From Nageia nagi (lineage: Eukaryota > Pinophyta): 64,000 bases of DNA. The first letter of the stretch is position 1; every line of letters starts with the position of its first letter. The stretch spans positions 2,108,001-2,172,000 of the forward strand of contig JBITNC010000002.1 in the NCBI GenBank assembly GCA_050084985.1. Direction: 5' to 3'. A program made the position numbers and the translations under genes. This document shows positions 24,266 through 35,999 of this stretch, piece by piece. The notes beneath the pieces were generated by a model, which did not search any database, was not told the origin of the DNA, and saw only the letters and a program-made list of their open reading frames with translations.

Positions 24266-24500
24266 GTGATAAATGCCCAACCCAAAGGTTATCATATTCA
24301 AATATATGGTATTTTATCAATGTCTTCCCAGTAAATATATATAGAAACCAAGCCAAACAAGATGATAAATAACCAACCCAAAGGGTTTTAATATTCTAGT
24401 ATATGGGATTTTGTTAATGTCTTCCCAGTAAAGATATTCAATATTCATAAAATTAACCAAGGTGATAAATTCCCAACAACCCATATGGTTGTCATATTTC
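24266..24500 (+). repeat. Tandem repeat, period about 97-99 bases
   Basis: Copies start near 24266, 24363 and 24462 (the third is partial). Shared text includes GATAAAT--CCAACCCAAAGG, ATATGG-ATTTT and AATGTCTTCCCAGTAAA. Non-coding. Confidence 0.7.
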
Positions 24501-25899
24501 CAAACAAGATTTTCACATTACCAAATGTCATGTGATTTTAAATTTCCAAATAAATAAGCATTTACTAAATGTATCATAATCATAATAATGTACACATAAG
24601 GAACATAAAAGCCATAAAAGATCAAATTATAGAAATTTTTTCCTGATAAGTGCTTGAGGGTATGCCCCCAAGTCTTGTAACCATGATCCAAATTTTACAC
24701 CTACATATATGCCCCAGTGTTGGCATTTACCTCAGTGTTGACATTGGTCATATGATTTCCAATCATACTAAAAGTGAACTTTTTCACCTATAATTTTTGC
24801 ATTGATATTTTTATAATTCATATAATTGATAACTTACTCATCTTATTTTGAAATTTTCCATCAACAACCTTACATCAAAATCAATATTCTCATCCCTAAT
24901 TGCTAATATTTGATGTTCATCCATTATTTGATCATGTATCATTTTCTAGATCATGCATATATTAAGCAATATCAATCGAAAACCTAGTTCTACTAATAAC
25001 CTATAGATGCTAGAATTGGTGCTAGCCTTAGTGCTGATGCCTCCTTGAGAATTCATGTTGAGATTAATCATAAATGCACTTCATAAAATTACATGATATG
25101 CTTATTTTGCAATAAAGATGACAAGTTCCAATAAATATGATTTTTTGCAAAGGGTTATCTACAAATTTTAAATGTGATCTCAAAGAATGTATCCTAATTT
25201 CAATTTAGATAGGGAAAAATCTAATTCATTTGTAACTTTCACCTATTGCAAGTTATGCTATATTCTAGGAGAGGGAGAGTTGTAATTGTGAATATTTGGT
25301 GATTATTGGAAGTGATTTGGTTGACTTGTGTTGTCATTTAGTTAATGGTTGCCCTCAGTTGGTAGTATATTTGATTTGGTTATACCAAAAATGAATATCA
25401 TGAAGAAAGATACCCATCATGATTGCATACTTCATAACAACAAGGTATAAACTCATGTGGTAAGTTATTTATACTCTAAACTTTGTGTTCTAAATTATTT
25501 TACATGTAGTTTCAAGAATGTCCTTTTGAATCCATTTTGAAAACCCTAGGGTTTAGTGTTTAGGGTTAGGGCATAAGGTTTTTATGTCAATTCAGTATTC
25601 TAGTTATCCATATCATGATTTTAAATTTTAGTTTATTATTTTATCATTTTTACTCAATTTGTAAGGGGAAAGGATTAAAAGAGCCCTACATGGATGTTAG
25701 TGTATAGTGCTAGCCTAGTATTTGAAGTATATGTAATATGGTATTTGTTGTGAGCTCAAATTATCATGTGTATTTGCAAAATATCATGCAAAATTTTTAA
25801 CTTTAAATTTTTAAAAGTATACAATATGATATTAACACATACCTCTTTTTATGCTAATATAGTGTCACAAGTTTCTCATGGAACTTGAGTCAAAATTGA
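24501..25899. other. No gene recognised
   Basis: Non-coding. A short telomere-like motif, CCCTAGGGTTTAGTGTTTAGGG, lies near 25545-25575 but is not an array. Confidence 0.4.
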
Positions 25900-26600
25900 A
25901 AAGATGAACTCAAGCACAAAATTAGTATACAAAGCTTACCATGGAAGAAATCAACCTGCTTAACCATGTAGGTATGAGGTATTTACTACAAGCTCCATAT
26001 GTATAGGTAGATAGGGACATGCTAATGGATTTAATGGAGAGGTGTTTGGAGACCACCAACACGTTTCATTTACTTACAAGATAAGTTACCATAATTCTAG
26101 AGGATATTCACATGATTATTTGTATTCTTCTGAAGTGAATACCTATATTTATCCAAGAGGGTATGACCCAAAGATTCAAGAGTGATTTATCTATATGGCT
26201 CACAAAGATTGGGGAGTATCATGAATGCAAGAAGGGAGCTACCTATCTTCATCAATAATTTCAAAGGAAGTCAAACAGGGTGATGTCAATTCGACTTATT
26301 ATGGTAACATATATTGACAATATTGTTTACTTGAATAAAAACCATGAGATATTTCCAATTAGGATTATTCATGTGGTCTATAAGATGTGTTAGGATGTGA
26401 GGTTTGCATGGGAACCCTACATTTTAGCATAATTATAACATCAACTACATAATTTTGTTATTATTCAAAATAATGATAAGAGGGTAGCATATTTGTTTAT
26501 ATTACAATGTTGGGCATATGAACATATTTGTGTATGTTCCAAAGAACTTCTAGAATATATTTGGGGGTATATCTAGCAGCTAAAATTAGAATAACCAATA
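25900..26600 (+). pseudogene. Plant mobile domain (PMD/MAIN-like) pseudogene
   Basis: Plus-strand reading through stops gives the plant mobile domain in the right order. Near 25960 comes LLKHVGMRYLLQAP, then DRDMLMDLMERC, then TTNTFHLLTR and a TIILEDIHMI segment. These correspond to the D-x-L-x-ALMERW, TNTFH and T-TLEDV blocks of the family. Much further on, at about 26470-26570, NDKRVAYLFILQCWAYEHI matches the L-LLQ-WAWERI block near the end of the domain. Spacing of about 190 codons is right. Several stops and a missing middle make it non-functional. PMD occurs in both transposon and host proteins, and the context cannot tell which this was. Confidence 0.65.
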
Positions 26601-28168
26601 ATATAATTCCAAAAATTAAGTTTAGTAAATTTTTATGTAACAATATTATCTACTACACATAATATAAAACACGATCATGGCTCCATGATACAATCATCAA
26701 AAATAAAGTCTTCTTGACAATTTATTCATAAATCTAAATGAACTACTCAAATAAAATCTTATTCAAGATCTTATTGAAGAGTTGTGAGCTCAATTACCTA
26801 ATCTCTTTATTTCCCCCTTGCCTTTTGACCACCCTCACCATCAAAACTTTAGAAAATGAAAACTTTTAGGGTTTTATGGGATTTTAGGAAAAAGGAAACT
26901 TGTATGGATTGATGAAGGGTTACAAGGATACCAAAATTCTAAGGAAGAGGAAAAATAAACACCCTTAACAAGGAGCAATTGAGATATTAAATGGTAGGAA
27001 GAGTTAATGGTGGTAATGAAGTTTAAAATAAGTTTATTTTATTAGAGATTCAATTCTTAATATTTAACGACATAAATATACATAAAGGGTTTATTTTTTT
27101 TTACTACGAACTAATGGATAATAATTAAAAATGAAATTCACCTCAATAATTTATGGTTTTCATTGCAAATAAAATTGATCAACTAAAATATTTTTTATAA
27201 TTTACAATCTAATATCAATGGATTTGATAGTTATGTTTTGAAGCTTAAAATAATTAGTTATTTATGTACAATTAAAAACTACGATAGGATTGAATTATAA
27301 GATATAAACTAACTTAGATATATTAAATACATATATTTAAAAATGTTGAGAAGTATCAATTTCAAGGTGTCTATCTTCTTTTCTTGAAAAAGTGGCTTCC
27401 AATATACACATCTTGAAATTGATATGTAATGTCCCAAATTATTAAAAATTTGAAATTATTGGAAATTGTTGAATTCCACATAAGGAAAATTTTATTTGAG
27501 AGAAAGAAAATAAGATATTATATTAATAGAGCTCAAAAATACATAATTAACTTAGTACAATGTTCCAAAGGATGGGGTGATTGGTTCATAGGACCATATC
27601 TAGCCAATACAACCTCCAAAATTGCCCCAAGATGGGCCCTAAGGCTTAATGAACCATTATGAGTTCTCACTAACTAGTTATGATACTCCATAATAGGTTT
27701 AATAACCACACTCAAATAAATTGTATGAACCTCCACAAGGTTGTATAACACTGCAAAATGATCTTCAAGTTAGGTCACTCCACTCTATAAAGTTGAATGC
27801 ATCACTACAAGCTTGATGAACCTCTCTTAAGGCCCAAATTGATGGATGTAAAGATTAGAACTAAAAAAAAAATGATTTAGAGCATATCGTTCATAAAATA
27901 TACTATGAAAAAAAGGGTTTTCATCCATGGTTCATAAAATCTCCTTGATATTTTTCATCCCCAAGAAACCTCCTTACTGTTAGTTTTCATCCACATGAAT
28001 GTAAGAAACTAGCTTGGTAGTTAGACCTTTAAGAAGATGATTGATATATGGTAAAAGATACTCTAAATAGGTGTGCTTCTTTATCATATAACCCAAATTT
28101 CTATTTTGAAATGTTAATTCAACTTTGAAAACACCATAAATTGGACATCTTCATGTTCAATTTATGGA
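26601..28168. other. No gene recognised
   Basis: Non-coding AT-rich sequence. TGTAATGTCCC at 27425 resembles an LTR opening, but no matching end, partner or target duplication was found. Confidence 0.4.
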
Positions 28169-28595
28169 TGTTGGAATGTATAATACATTATTGTAAGATT
28201 TTCTAATGTAATTCACTTAATAGTAAATATGAGAAATGTAAATTCACTAATACTTAAAAGTATTCTTAAATACCTTTTAATTATTTGTGAATATGATAAT
28301 GTTGCTTGTACCACACTCCATCACATGAGCAGTCCCCTTGGGTAAAAGGGTGATGCATGTCATGATATTATACAATGGTTAATAGGATGATCCCAGTGAG
28401 TTGTAAGATAGTGCTCTTTGAGAAATATGATCTTATATTAGTGGATGTACTTCCATAGTTGGAGGAGTCACTTTATATTAGTGTCATCTTATGTGAATGC
28501 TATTTTGAGTGTATCTTCTTTATGCTTAACGATTTGAGAGATTCTTCAAGTGATATTGGGTAATTAGGAATTAGTCTTGTGAGCTCATTCCTTTA
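28169..28595 (+). repeat. 5' LTR of copia-type element
   Basis: Begins TGTTGGAATGTATAATACAT, close to the reverse strand of the LTR ending at 34941. It shares CACTAATACTTAA, GTGAATATGATAATGT, CCTTGGGTAAAAGG, GTGGATGTA and CACTTTATAT with that LTR in the same order. The end reads CCTTTA instead of the expected CCTTCA. A primer site follows directly. Confidence 0.75.
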
Positions 28596-28597
28596 TT

Positions 28598-28611
28598 TGG
28601 TATCTATAGCC
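28598..28611 (+). other. Primer-binding site, tRNA-Met type, degenerate
   Basis: TGGTATCTATAGCC, matching the TGGTATC-AGC core of the initiator tRNA-Met site with changes in the middle. It lies two bases after the LTR. Confidence 0.6.
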
Positions 28612-29318
28612 ATTATTGGAGGCTTCTCTTCAAAATCCTTGAACCTTCTTCATATTTGGAAGTCCACCTTCATCCTTGTGAGGTAAAAAATTTGTGAAGG
28701 TATAACCTCTTATCCTTTTTTCAAATTTTTGAATAAGTTCATTATGATACTAACATTTTGTATGACTATGTTAGCTTAATGTCTTAGTAAAAATTGCTTC
28801 AAATACCATAATATATTGTTGCTATTTTCTTCTTACTAATAATTTTTAATATTACTAATCACTATTTTTTTTGGTATATAAATAAAATTCCTTATAGAGA
28901 AATAATATATTATGATAACAAATTATTGTAAATTTTTGTAAAAAATTACAACTTATTTTACTTTGCAAGTTTTTTTTTTGTTTTACTCAAAATAATAAAA
29001 GGGGCAAAGTTTTATTTACATAATGTTTTTTACAAAATTATTATATTAAAATCATAATTTTTTAAAAAAAGGGGGGATGAGAATTTTTGCAATAAAGGGG
29101 GAAATAATAAACAAAAACTTTACAAAATAGGGGAATCTTCAATATATATAAATCAAAAATTTATATTCAAATATTTCTTTTAAAATAAAAATATATATAA
29201 AAATTTTTTTTTAAAGGAGTTTGGGGAGCGATGACCAACCTATAGTTGAAAACAAAACTATTGGCCACCTCCAATTATTGAATACAATTCCTATTTGTCG
29301 GTTCTTCAGATCCTCCCC

Positions 29319-29525
29319 TTGCACAATACCTTTAGCTCTATTTCTTAGAACTTGACTATTTGTATCACATCACATAATACCCCTAACTTTGTTTCTCAAA
29401 ACTCAATGGTCTATCTCGCATCACATAATACCCCTAACTCTATTTCTCAAAATATGGTATTCTATCTCATGCTACATAATAGCCTTGATTCCCTTATTCA
29501 AACTTGATGGTCTATCTCCCTTGAT
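29319..29525 (+). repeat. 51-base tandem repeat in the leader
   Basis: Four imperfect head-to-tail copies. ACAATACC or ACATAATA tags fall at about 29321, 29372, 29423 and 29474, exactly 51 bases apart. Each includes TTCTCAAAACT and GGTCTATCTC-like text. A locally GC-richer stretch with repeated CTTGGGTGG follows to 29720 and ends in a C run. Confidence 0.7.
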
Positions 29526-30639
29526 CACTTGGTGGGAAGTTCATGGCTCATGGGTAGACTTGTGACCCTCGATCATGGGTGGATCATATGGTTGCCACCT
29601 TGGGTGGCTTAGGGCCTCAACCTTGGGTAGCCCATGTGAGCCTTGGGTGGTTCCCAACCCTACTTTGGGCACCTATGGCCCCCATGCTTAGGTTGGTTCA
29701 CAACCAACCCACCCCCCCCCCCTTCCCTTTAATTTTTTACCCCACCCTCATTTTTTTGAAACATCATCCTCCACTTTATTTTTGGGATCTCCACCATGAC
29801 TAATGCTAACTATGTTTCTTTCAAGTTACCCTCTCATAAATGTTCATAGAATTAGAAAAGAGAATTTTTTTTCTTTGGAAATTCAATTATTTTGTCTCAT
29901 CATTTTTACCTTGCTCAAAAAGTTAACTTAAATAGGGTATGTAATCATAATTAATGAACATAGGAAGGATTAAAAGGAAAAAAAAAGGATTCATATTTAT
30001 GATGACAAATTATTAATTTTTGAGGATTTAGCTTTTTTAAAAAGGTGTGGGGACTTTTTTACTTGGAAAGGTATTTATTTTAAGCAAAAATTAGGATGAA
30101 TGAATTTTTATGTGGCAATTTATTTTAAAGGGAGAATATTTTTCCTTAATTTTTTAGGGGGAGATTACATTTAAGTAAAAAAAATTTAAAGCTAAAATCA
30201 AATTCAAGGGAAGGCATTGCTTTAAGTTTTTTTCTTTTAGCATTAATTTTCTTCCTTTCTCTCTCTTTAAAGCAAAATTGCAAAAAGGGAATTATTATTT
30301 TTCTTAGTGCTTAGTTTTTTATGGTAAAAAATATGGCAATTTTTTTCTTTGTGTTAAAAGTTAATTTCTTTTCCTAAAGTAAAATTACAATGATATTTTT
30401 TTTACTTAAGTATTTTTTGAAGGGGAACATGTTGCTTAAGTTCAATTTTTTTAAGTAAAAGGGAGGAGACTCCATTTTTATACTTGAAATAATGATCTCA
30501 TACATTGTAAAGAGATCCTCTTGGGTTTGGTAATAAAATCGATTAGATTCTTAGGTTTAATTTTTTTATTGGACAATGTATCATTTTGTTTACACACTTT
30601 ACTTTATGTTATGCACCTTTTCTTTATTTTTACAAAATC

Positions 30640-30836
30640 ATAAACATGAAAAAATATTTGCTCTCATGGAAAATATGCCCACTATCAGAATAATCTTTGC
30701 TCTTTCAAAAGCTCAAGGATGGAAATTTTTTGAACTCAATGTCAAGATTGTTTTTTTCAATAGTGACTTAGATGTGGAAATATACATGAATCAACCAAAA
30801 GGATTTATTGTGGAAGGTAAAGAGTACCTTGTGTAG
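30640..30836 (+). pseudogene. Ty1/copia reverse transcriptase fragment
   Basis: Reverse transcriptase N-terminal block. The reading FALMENMPTIRIIFALSKAQ then GWKFFELNVKIVFFNSDLD then IYMNQPKGF matches the copia RT region that begins with FAP--K--TIR and ends with EIYM-QP-GF. The Asp of the D-KTAFLNG block is replaced (NVKIVFFN), removing a metal-binding residue. Only about 65 residues of roughly 240 are present. The upstream Met at 30576 is not a real start, since the similarity begins near residue 27 of that frame. Confidence 0.8.
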
Positions 30837-30912
30837 ACCTCAAATAATCTAATAAATGATAAATTGATGCACTATTTGTCTATAATATAATATTGAATCA
30901 TATATCAAAAAT
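30837..30912. other. Junction and target duplication AAAAT
   Basis: Short non-coding link. Bases 30908-30912 (AAAAT) are repeated at 43627-43631 and mark the insertion site of the chromovirus. Confidence 0.8.
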
Positions 30913-31229
30913 TGATCTAAATTAGATCATGTATCATTATCTTTGCAAGAGCAATACTCATTCTAGAGGTATATATGCTTGAAGATAGATCGAAAATCGA
31001 AATCTAAAGTTTTTTGGCATTTAGTTTTAGGTTGCTAGCAACGTGAAAATTTCTATTTTAAGGCCTCTAACAATGTGCATCTTGTGTGTTTGAGATTGCC
31101 AATTTTGTGATTCACATTATGTAATTTTCAAATTTATATGCAATTTGTATGATCTCATAATGATTAACTATTTTTGTTTAAATCTATGAGGATCCAAGTA
31201 TGCTATAAGCATCTAATGATTACAAATCA
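30913..31229 (+). repeat. 5' LTR of chromovirus, internally deleted
   Basis: Only 317 bases against 727 for the 3' LTR. It matches the 3' LTR from TGATCTAAATTAGATCATG to the GTGCATCTTG near 31075. It then jumps to the part of the 3' LTR beginning TTGTGTGTTT--GATTGC and continues to ATGATTACAAATCA. The missing block of about 400 bases corresponds to 43074-43474. Confidence 0.9.
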
Positions 31230-31231
31230 CA

Positions 31232-31243
31232 TGGTATCAGAGC
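31232..31243 (+). other. Primer-binding site, initiator tRNA-Met
   Basis: Exact TGGTATCAGAGC two bases after the LTR end: the standard site for priming reverse transcription with plant initiator tRNA-Met. One of the few untouched motifs in the element. Confidence 0.92.
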
Positions 31244-31306
31244 TTGTGTGCATCAAATTTAGGGCCATAATTTTGGGTATTTTAGGCTACCAATGATGTA
31301 TTTTTG

Positions 31307-32446
31307 ATGTTTAGGAGGAGATATCAAAGACCAAAGTTGATTCCAGAGGATCTTGAGATTAGTCAAAGGGGTAGAGTGACTGAAATAGATAATGTAGAGG
31401 AGAAATAGTCTACTATTCGTGCCATGATGGATGCCAATTTTGAAAGGATATTTTTGGCAATGGAGAATCATTTGGCTTATTTGGTTGAGTTGTTGGTTAC
31501 TGGAGCAAATGCAAATATAAATTAGAGATATCATGATGTAGTTGGGAGACTTGATTCATCATCTTCATTAAATCAAGTTTCATTCAAGGTGGAGGCCAAA
31601 GTGGACATTCCCACTTTTGGAGAAGAGGTTGATGTAAAAAAGATGAAAAATTGGTTGAAACAATTGGAGGTTTATTTTCAAATTCATGGTGTTGTAAATG
31701 ATGTTGATAAAATCTCTTTTTCTAGATTAAAGATGAGTGGACATGCTTTAGTTTGGTGGAAAATCTATATAGAAACTCTTAATCGTGAACACTTATCAGA
31801 AATATCTTCTTGAAATGAATTTAAGGAGTTGTTAAGAGATCAATTCTATCCATTAGTACATAATAATAAATAATTGATGAAATGGTAATTCTTTAAATAA
31901 CAAAGAGGGAAAAATATTCAAGAATACACTACAAAATTTAGGAAACAAGCTACTTTTCTTAGAGTTTCACTAAAAGATCTTCGAAATTTAATGAAGTACA
32001 TTGAAGGTTTAAATAGTCATTTGCAAAATACTATCATATTGTTTAATCCTACTAATATTGATCAAGTGTGTGTGCAAGTGCAATACTTAGAAGAGGGTAG
32101 TAAAGTAATGAGACAATATGATGAATCCAAGAAGGCTTCTAATTCAAGGGGAGGAAAAGAGAAAGGTAAATCTCAAGATAAAGGCAAAGGTAAGCAAGAA
32201 CCTATGAACACTAATATTTCAAAGAAAGAAGATGATGGTATACATTGTATTCATTATGATAAAGATGATCATGTTGATGATAAATGTTGGAACTTACATC
32301 CAGAATTACATCCATATAAGCATAAGAATAAAGAGAAAACTAATGCTATGGTTCTTAGATGTGATGATATTGAGGGAAGTTTAGATGTTGATGAGAAAAT
32401 AAATTGTTCATCCATTAAAAAGTGTGAAAAACCTCAAGACATTTAA
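31307..32446 (+). pseudogene. Chromovirus gag
   Basis: Structural protein forming the particle. I start it at the ATG at 31307 (MFRRRYQRPKLIPEDLE), 63 bases after the primer site and in frame with the open part at 31589. The capsid domain shows KVDIPTFGEEVDVKKMKNWL, LEVYFQIHGV, FSRLKMSGHALVWW and, in a shifted frame, QEYTTKFRKQATFL. From 31991 comes LMKYIEGLNSHLQNTII, followed by a Lys-rich basic stretch. The zinc knuckle reads CIHYDKDDHVDDKCW: the second Cys of the CCHC set is Tyr, so the nucleic-acid knuckle is broken. In-frame stops occur near 31407 and 31522 and a frameshift near 31815. Confidence 0.85.
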
Positions 32447-33005
32447 GAATAAATTATTCAATTATTCTACTTCAAAATCCAAAACAAGAAAATCAAAGTA
32501 GATTTCATTGTTGATTTGGGTTCTCAAGCAAATTTGATTTCAAAAACTATGGTAAGTAATTTGAGATTGGAGACTTTCAACCATCCAAATACATATCCTT
32601 TAGGTTGGGTGCATTATAATGCTAGTTTACAAGTGACTAAGCAATGTAAGTTGAAATTTGTCATTTGTGCAAAGTACATTGATGAAGTTGTGGTTGATGT
32701 TATTTCTTTAGACATTTGTGGTGTTATTCTTGGTAACCCTTATATGTGGGATAGAGATGGCATTTATTATATAATATTGATCAAATTATGATTTATGAAA
32801 GATGAAAATATGTTTCTATATAGTACACATAAAAGCAAGACAAAGATACCTTTTTTTACTATTGGTTAGGTAAAACATCTTGTAAATGCTTCTAAAAAGT
32901 TTGTTATGATCATAGTGAGAATGGAAGCCTCGAGTGAGGTGAATCTTATGTTATCATCGACATGCAATATTGATTTTAGATCGCCAACAACATGCAAAAG
33001 AGAGG
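32447..33005 (+). pseudogene. Chromovirus aspartic protease
   Basis: The active site reads VDLGSQANLIS at about 32500: Asp is kept but the usual D-S/T-G is now D-L-G. It continues with YPLGWV, VTKQCKLKFVIC, and DVISLDICGVILGNPY, a flap and C-terminal pattern well known in this chromovirus group. Gag and protease were in one polyprotein; the stop at 32446 falls in the linker. From 32790 to 33005 the linker to RT is degenerate. Confidence 0.8.
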
Positions 33006-34432
33006 AATAGGTGCAAGATTTGGTTCAAGAGTTTACTAACTTATTTACAGAGCCATAGGGATTACCTCCTATGTGAGATATACAACATGATATTCAATTG
33101 TTACCTAATGCTTCATTACCCAATATAGCCTTGTATTGGTAATTATTTTTGGAGCAAGGGGAGATAAGGAGGTAGATTTAGAAGTTGGTTGATCAAAGTG
33201 TAATCATACCAAGTACATCTTCATGTGGATCACCTATTGTTTTGGTTCCCAATAAAGATCAAACTTATAGAATGTGCATTGACTATAGAGAACTAAACAA
33301 AATCACCACTAAAAATTGCCATCCTTTACCTTGAATAGATGATATTTTAGATCAGTTACAAGGGGCAAGGTTCTTTACAAAATTAGACTTGAGTGGACAT
33401 CACCAAGTTAGAATCAAGGAGGAAATTTGGAAGGTTGCTTTCAAGACAACACAAGGCATATTTGAGTGGATTATTTTTCCATTTGGTTTGTGCAATGCAC
33501 CAACCACTTTCATGAGGGTAATGAATGATGTACTTTATCTATTTATTGATTCTTTTATTATTGTATACTTAGATGATATTCTTATTTATAGTTATACTTG
33601 GGAAGAACATGTTGTACATCTTAGACAAGTATATCAAACTTTGCATAGGAGAAGTTGTTATTTAAATATTCAAAATGTGAGTTTGGCAAAGAGTCTATGG
33701 TGTATTTGGGCTATGTTATTGGTCATGGACAACTTAAGATAGATCTTAGTAAATTAAGTGCTATAGTAGATTGGCCAATGCCATATAATTTAATTAGAGG
33801 ATTTTCTTAAGTGTTTTCCAATATTTGAGAAAGTTTATTATTGATTTTTATCATATTGCTTCACCTTTACATGATGTAACCAGTAAGAGGAAAGTTTTTC
33901 AATGGTTGAAACAATAATAAATATTTTTGATACTTTGAAGCAAAAGACTATTAGTGCACCTATGCTAGCACTTCCTAATTTATAGAATCCATTTGAAGTG
34001 TATACTGATGCAAGTGACTATGCCATGGGAGCCATTTTGTTACAAGAAGGTAAACTAATTTGCTATTATTCTAAAATGTTTGGTGGGGTTATTTTGAATT
34101 ATCCTACTTATGATAAGGAAATGTATGCATTGGTTCAAGCTATTAAAAAATGGAAACATTACTTAATGGGAAAAGAAACAATCATTTATATTGATCATCA
34201 ACCTTTAAAGTATTTACAAATTTAATCAAAATTGTAACAAAATAGACACTATATATACATGGATGGGTTTTTTGCAACAATTTCATATAGTGATCAAGTA
34301 TAAGAGAGGAACATAGAATAAGGTTACTAACATGCTTTCTATACCACCTATAACTATAGATTCCATGCCATTAGTAGCATATAATACTGATTGTGGGTCG
34401 TTAGCAGCATGCAAATAGGGTCCAATGAGTTC
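33006..34432 (+). pseudogene. Chromovirus reverse transcriptase and RNase H
   Basis: Copies element RNA into DNA and degrades the template. RT blocks in order: GSPIVLVPNKDQTYRMCIDY near 33225, then a finger segment (FFTKLDLSGHHQVRI, 33370), FPFGLCNAPTTFMRVMND (33480) and the catalytic IVYLDDILIY (33555), which is intact. A frameshift comes just after 33740. RNase H runs from about 33960: VYTDASDYAMGAILLQEGK has the first catalytic Asp and DKEMYALVQAIKKWKHYL the Glu. IIYIDHQPLKYL holds the later Asp-His. The tail QQFHIVIKYKRGT runs to the insertion point of the nested copia at 34433-34437. Several stops make it non-functional. Confidence 0.9.
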
Positions 34433-34437
34433 CCTCT

Positions 34438-34941
34438 TGAAGGGATTGAAATATAACTAATACAATCCTAAACTACCAAGATAACATGGAATCTCACTCA
34501 TTCAACTTTAAAAACTCAAGCATAAACACTCTTACAAGATAAATCAAGATATAAAGTGGTTCCTTCAACTAGGATTACATCCACTAACTATATCTTATTT
34601 CATTCACAAAGACAACTCTCTTACAATCCTCCTAACTTCATCTCCTAAACATTATCCTAGACCATAACTTTGCTACACAAATTGGTGAGTGATCAAAAAG
34701 AGGGGGTTTTCTTTTTATAGGCCAAAATCTCCCTTTGGATCACCTTTTTAACCAATGTAAAAAATAATTACATGCAACTTCCTTTTACCCAAGGAGCATG
34801 CTCATTATATGAAGTGTAGGAAAAGTTACATTATCATATTCACTTAAACATGTATGGTATCAAATGATACCCTTAAGTATTAGTGAATTTACGAAGAGGG
34901 TTATAACAAAACCTTTACAATAATGCATTAACATTCCAACA
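34438..34941 (-). repeat. 3' LTR of nested copia
   Basis: 504 bases. On the minus strand it begins TGTTGGAATGTTAATGCATT and ends CAATCCCTTCA. A TATA-like CTATAAAAAG lies at 34711-34720 (minus). The first 171 bases in reading direction match 41208-41377. On its inner side the minus strand reads AAGGAGAAG directly before the LTR: a polypurine tract at about 34942-34952. Confidence 0.9.
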
Positions 34942-34952
34942 CTTCTCCTTAA

Positions 34953-35999
34953 TGCAATATTGGGATAGAGTGAATAAGAGAGAAGAAAGAGAGAGAGTAA
35001 GAGAGTTCTCCTCCAAATAGATACAATTGAAGATGAGAACTTTTTACATCTTTATGAAGTAAGCAAGATCATAGTTTGAGACTCACTACTTTACCATTTT
35101 AGCAAATGGTTTACAATACAATCATTAACCACAATTGGTTTTAATGCACATAAAGTATTCATCCAACTATAATTCATGATGAGTCTCCATGAGCCTGCAC
35201 ACCTGAAGTAAGTAACCTACAATCTCAAAGAAACCTACAAGTTATAAGCAGCTCAAATAATAAGATCAATTAGATGCAACATATTTATATCAACAAGGAT
35301 AGATGAATCAAATAAATGCCATCATAAATTGATCAATAGTTCTTTATAATTCATCATAAATATTCCAAACCAAAATGCATAGTCACCTATTATATATAAA
35401 ACATGTGTTGATTATAATTACAAAATAGAGCAAACTAAAATGCACATATAAGTTCCTCACATATAGATAACTCAATAGTACTAAAAGACACATATGAGTT
35501 TCTCACACATGGATAATTGAATAGTGCTAGATTGGTCAATCTTTTGCTCAAAACATTGTATAAGTTACTCACACATAGCAAACTTACCATGAAGGTGTAC
35601 AACAAAATCAACACTATACAATAAAAAATCCTCCTAGGGGTGAAGTTGTCATCACAAACATAAATTCAACATAAGAATTCAAACTTCACTTCCCCTTGAG
35701 GGAAACTTCACCAACCATCCCTAAGCTTACAAAATTGAGCTTTAGGAAGGGGCTAGATGAATAAATTAACAAAGTTCAAGGTTGATAGAAAATACTCCAT
35801 GTGTATGATGCCATCAAGAACCTTCTTCCAGATGAAATGGGCCTCGATTTTCACATGTTTTGTTCTCTAATGAAACACATGATTCTTAGCAAAAATAATA
35901 GCCAACTAATTATATAAATAAATTAGAGAAGGACCAGGTTTCTCATACCTAATTTTTTTATAATATGCCTAAGCCAAATAGCTTCTTGGGTTACAATAG
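34953..35999 (-). other. 3' untranslated region of nested copia
   Basis: Non-coding part between the RNase H end and the polypurine tract. It contains repeated short phrases such as CTCACACATGGATAA / CTCACATATAGATAA spaced about 55-60 bases apart at 35460-35580. No ORF of note. Confidence 0.6.

Larger units (their letters stand above)
28169..30836 (+). mobile_element. 5' part of a copia-type LTR element
   Basis: A plus-strand element with 5' LTR (28169-28595), a primer site, a long AT-rich leader and a reverse transcriptase fragment at 30640-30836. It has no 3' LTR in the window and stops about 75 bases before the chromovirus at 30913. Its LTR and the first 130 bases of leader resemble those of the coding-free element at 54163-58344. 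Its RT fragment resembles the RT of the nested copia at 34438-41377, linking the three into one family. Gag and integrase, expected between leader and RT, are missing, so there is an internal deletion. Confidence 0.65.

Noticed and set aside
25545-25575. Telomere-like CCCTAGGGTTTAGTGTTTAGGG
   Set aside because: Only two or three imperfect copies of TTTAGGG; too short for an interstitial telomere array. The GGGTTAGGGTTAG at 47850 lies inside a solo LTR.
27425-28168. Possible solo LTR starting TGTAATGTCCC
   Set aside because: No matching end, promoter signals or target duplication before the next LTR at 28169.
29579-29803. Plus-strand ORF of 74 codons in a GC-richer patch
   Set aside because: Arises from repeated CTTGGGTGG and a C run in a retrotransposon leader; no motif, no conserved frame.
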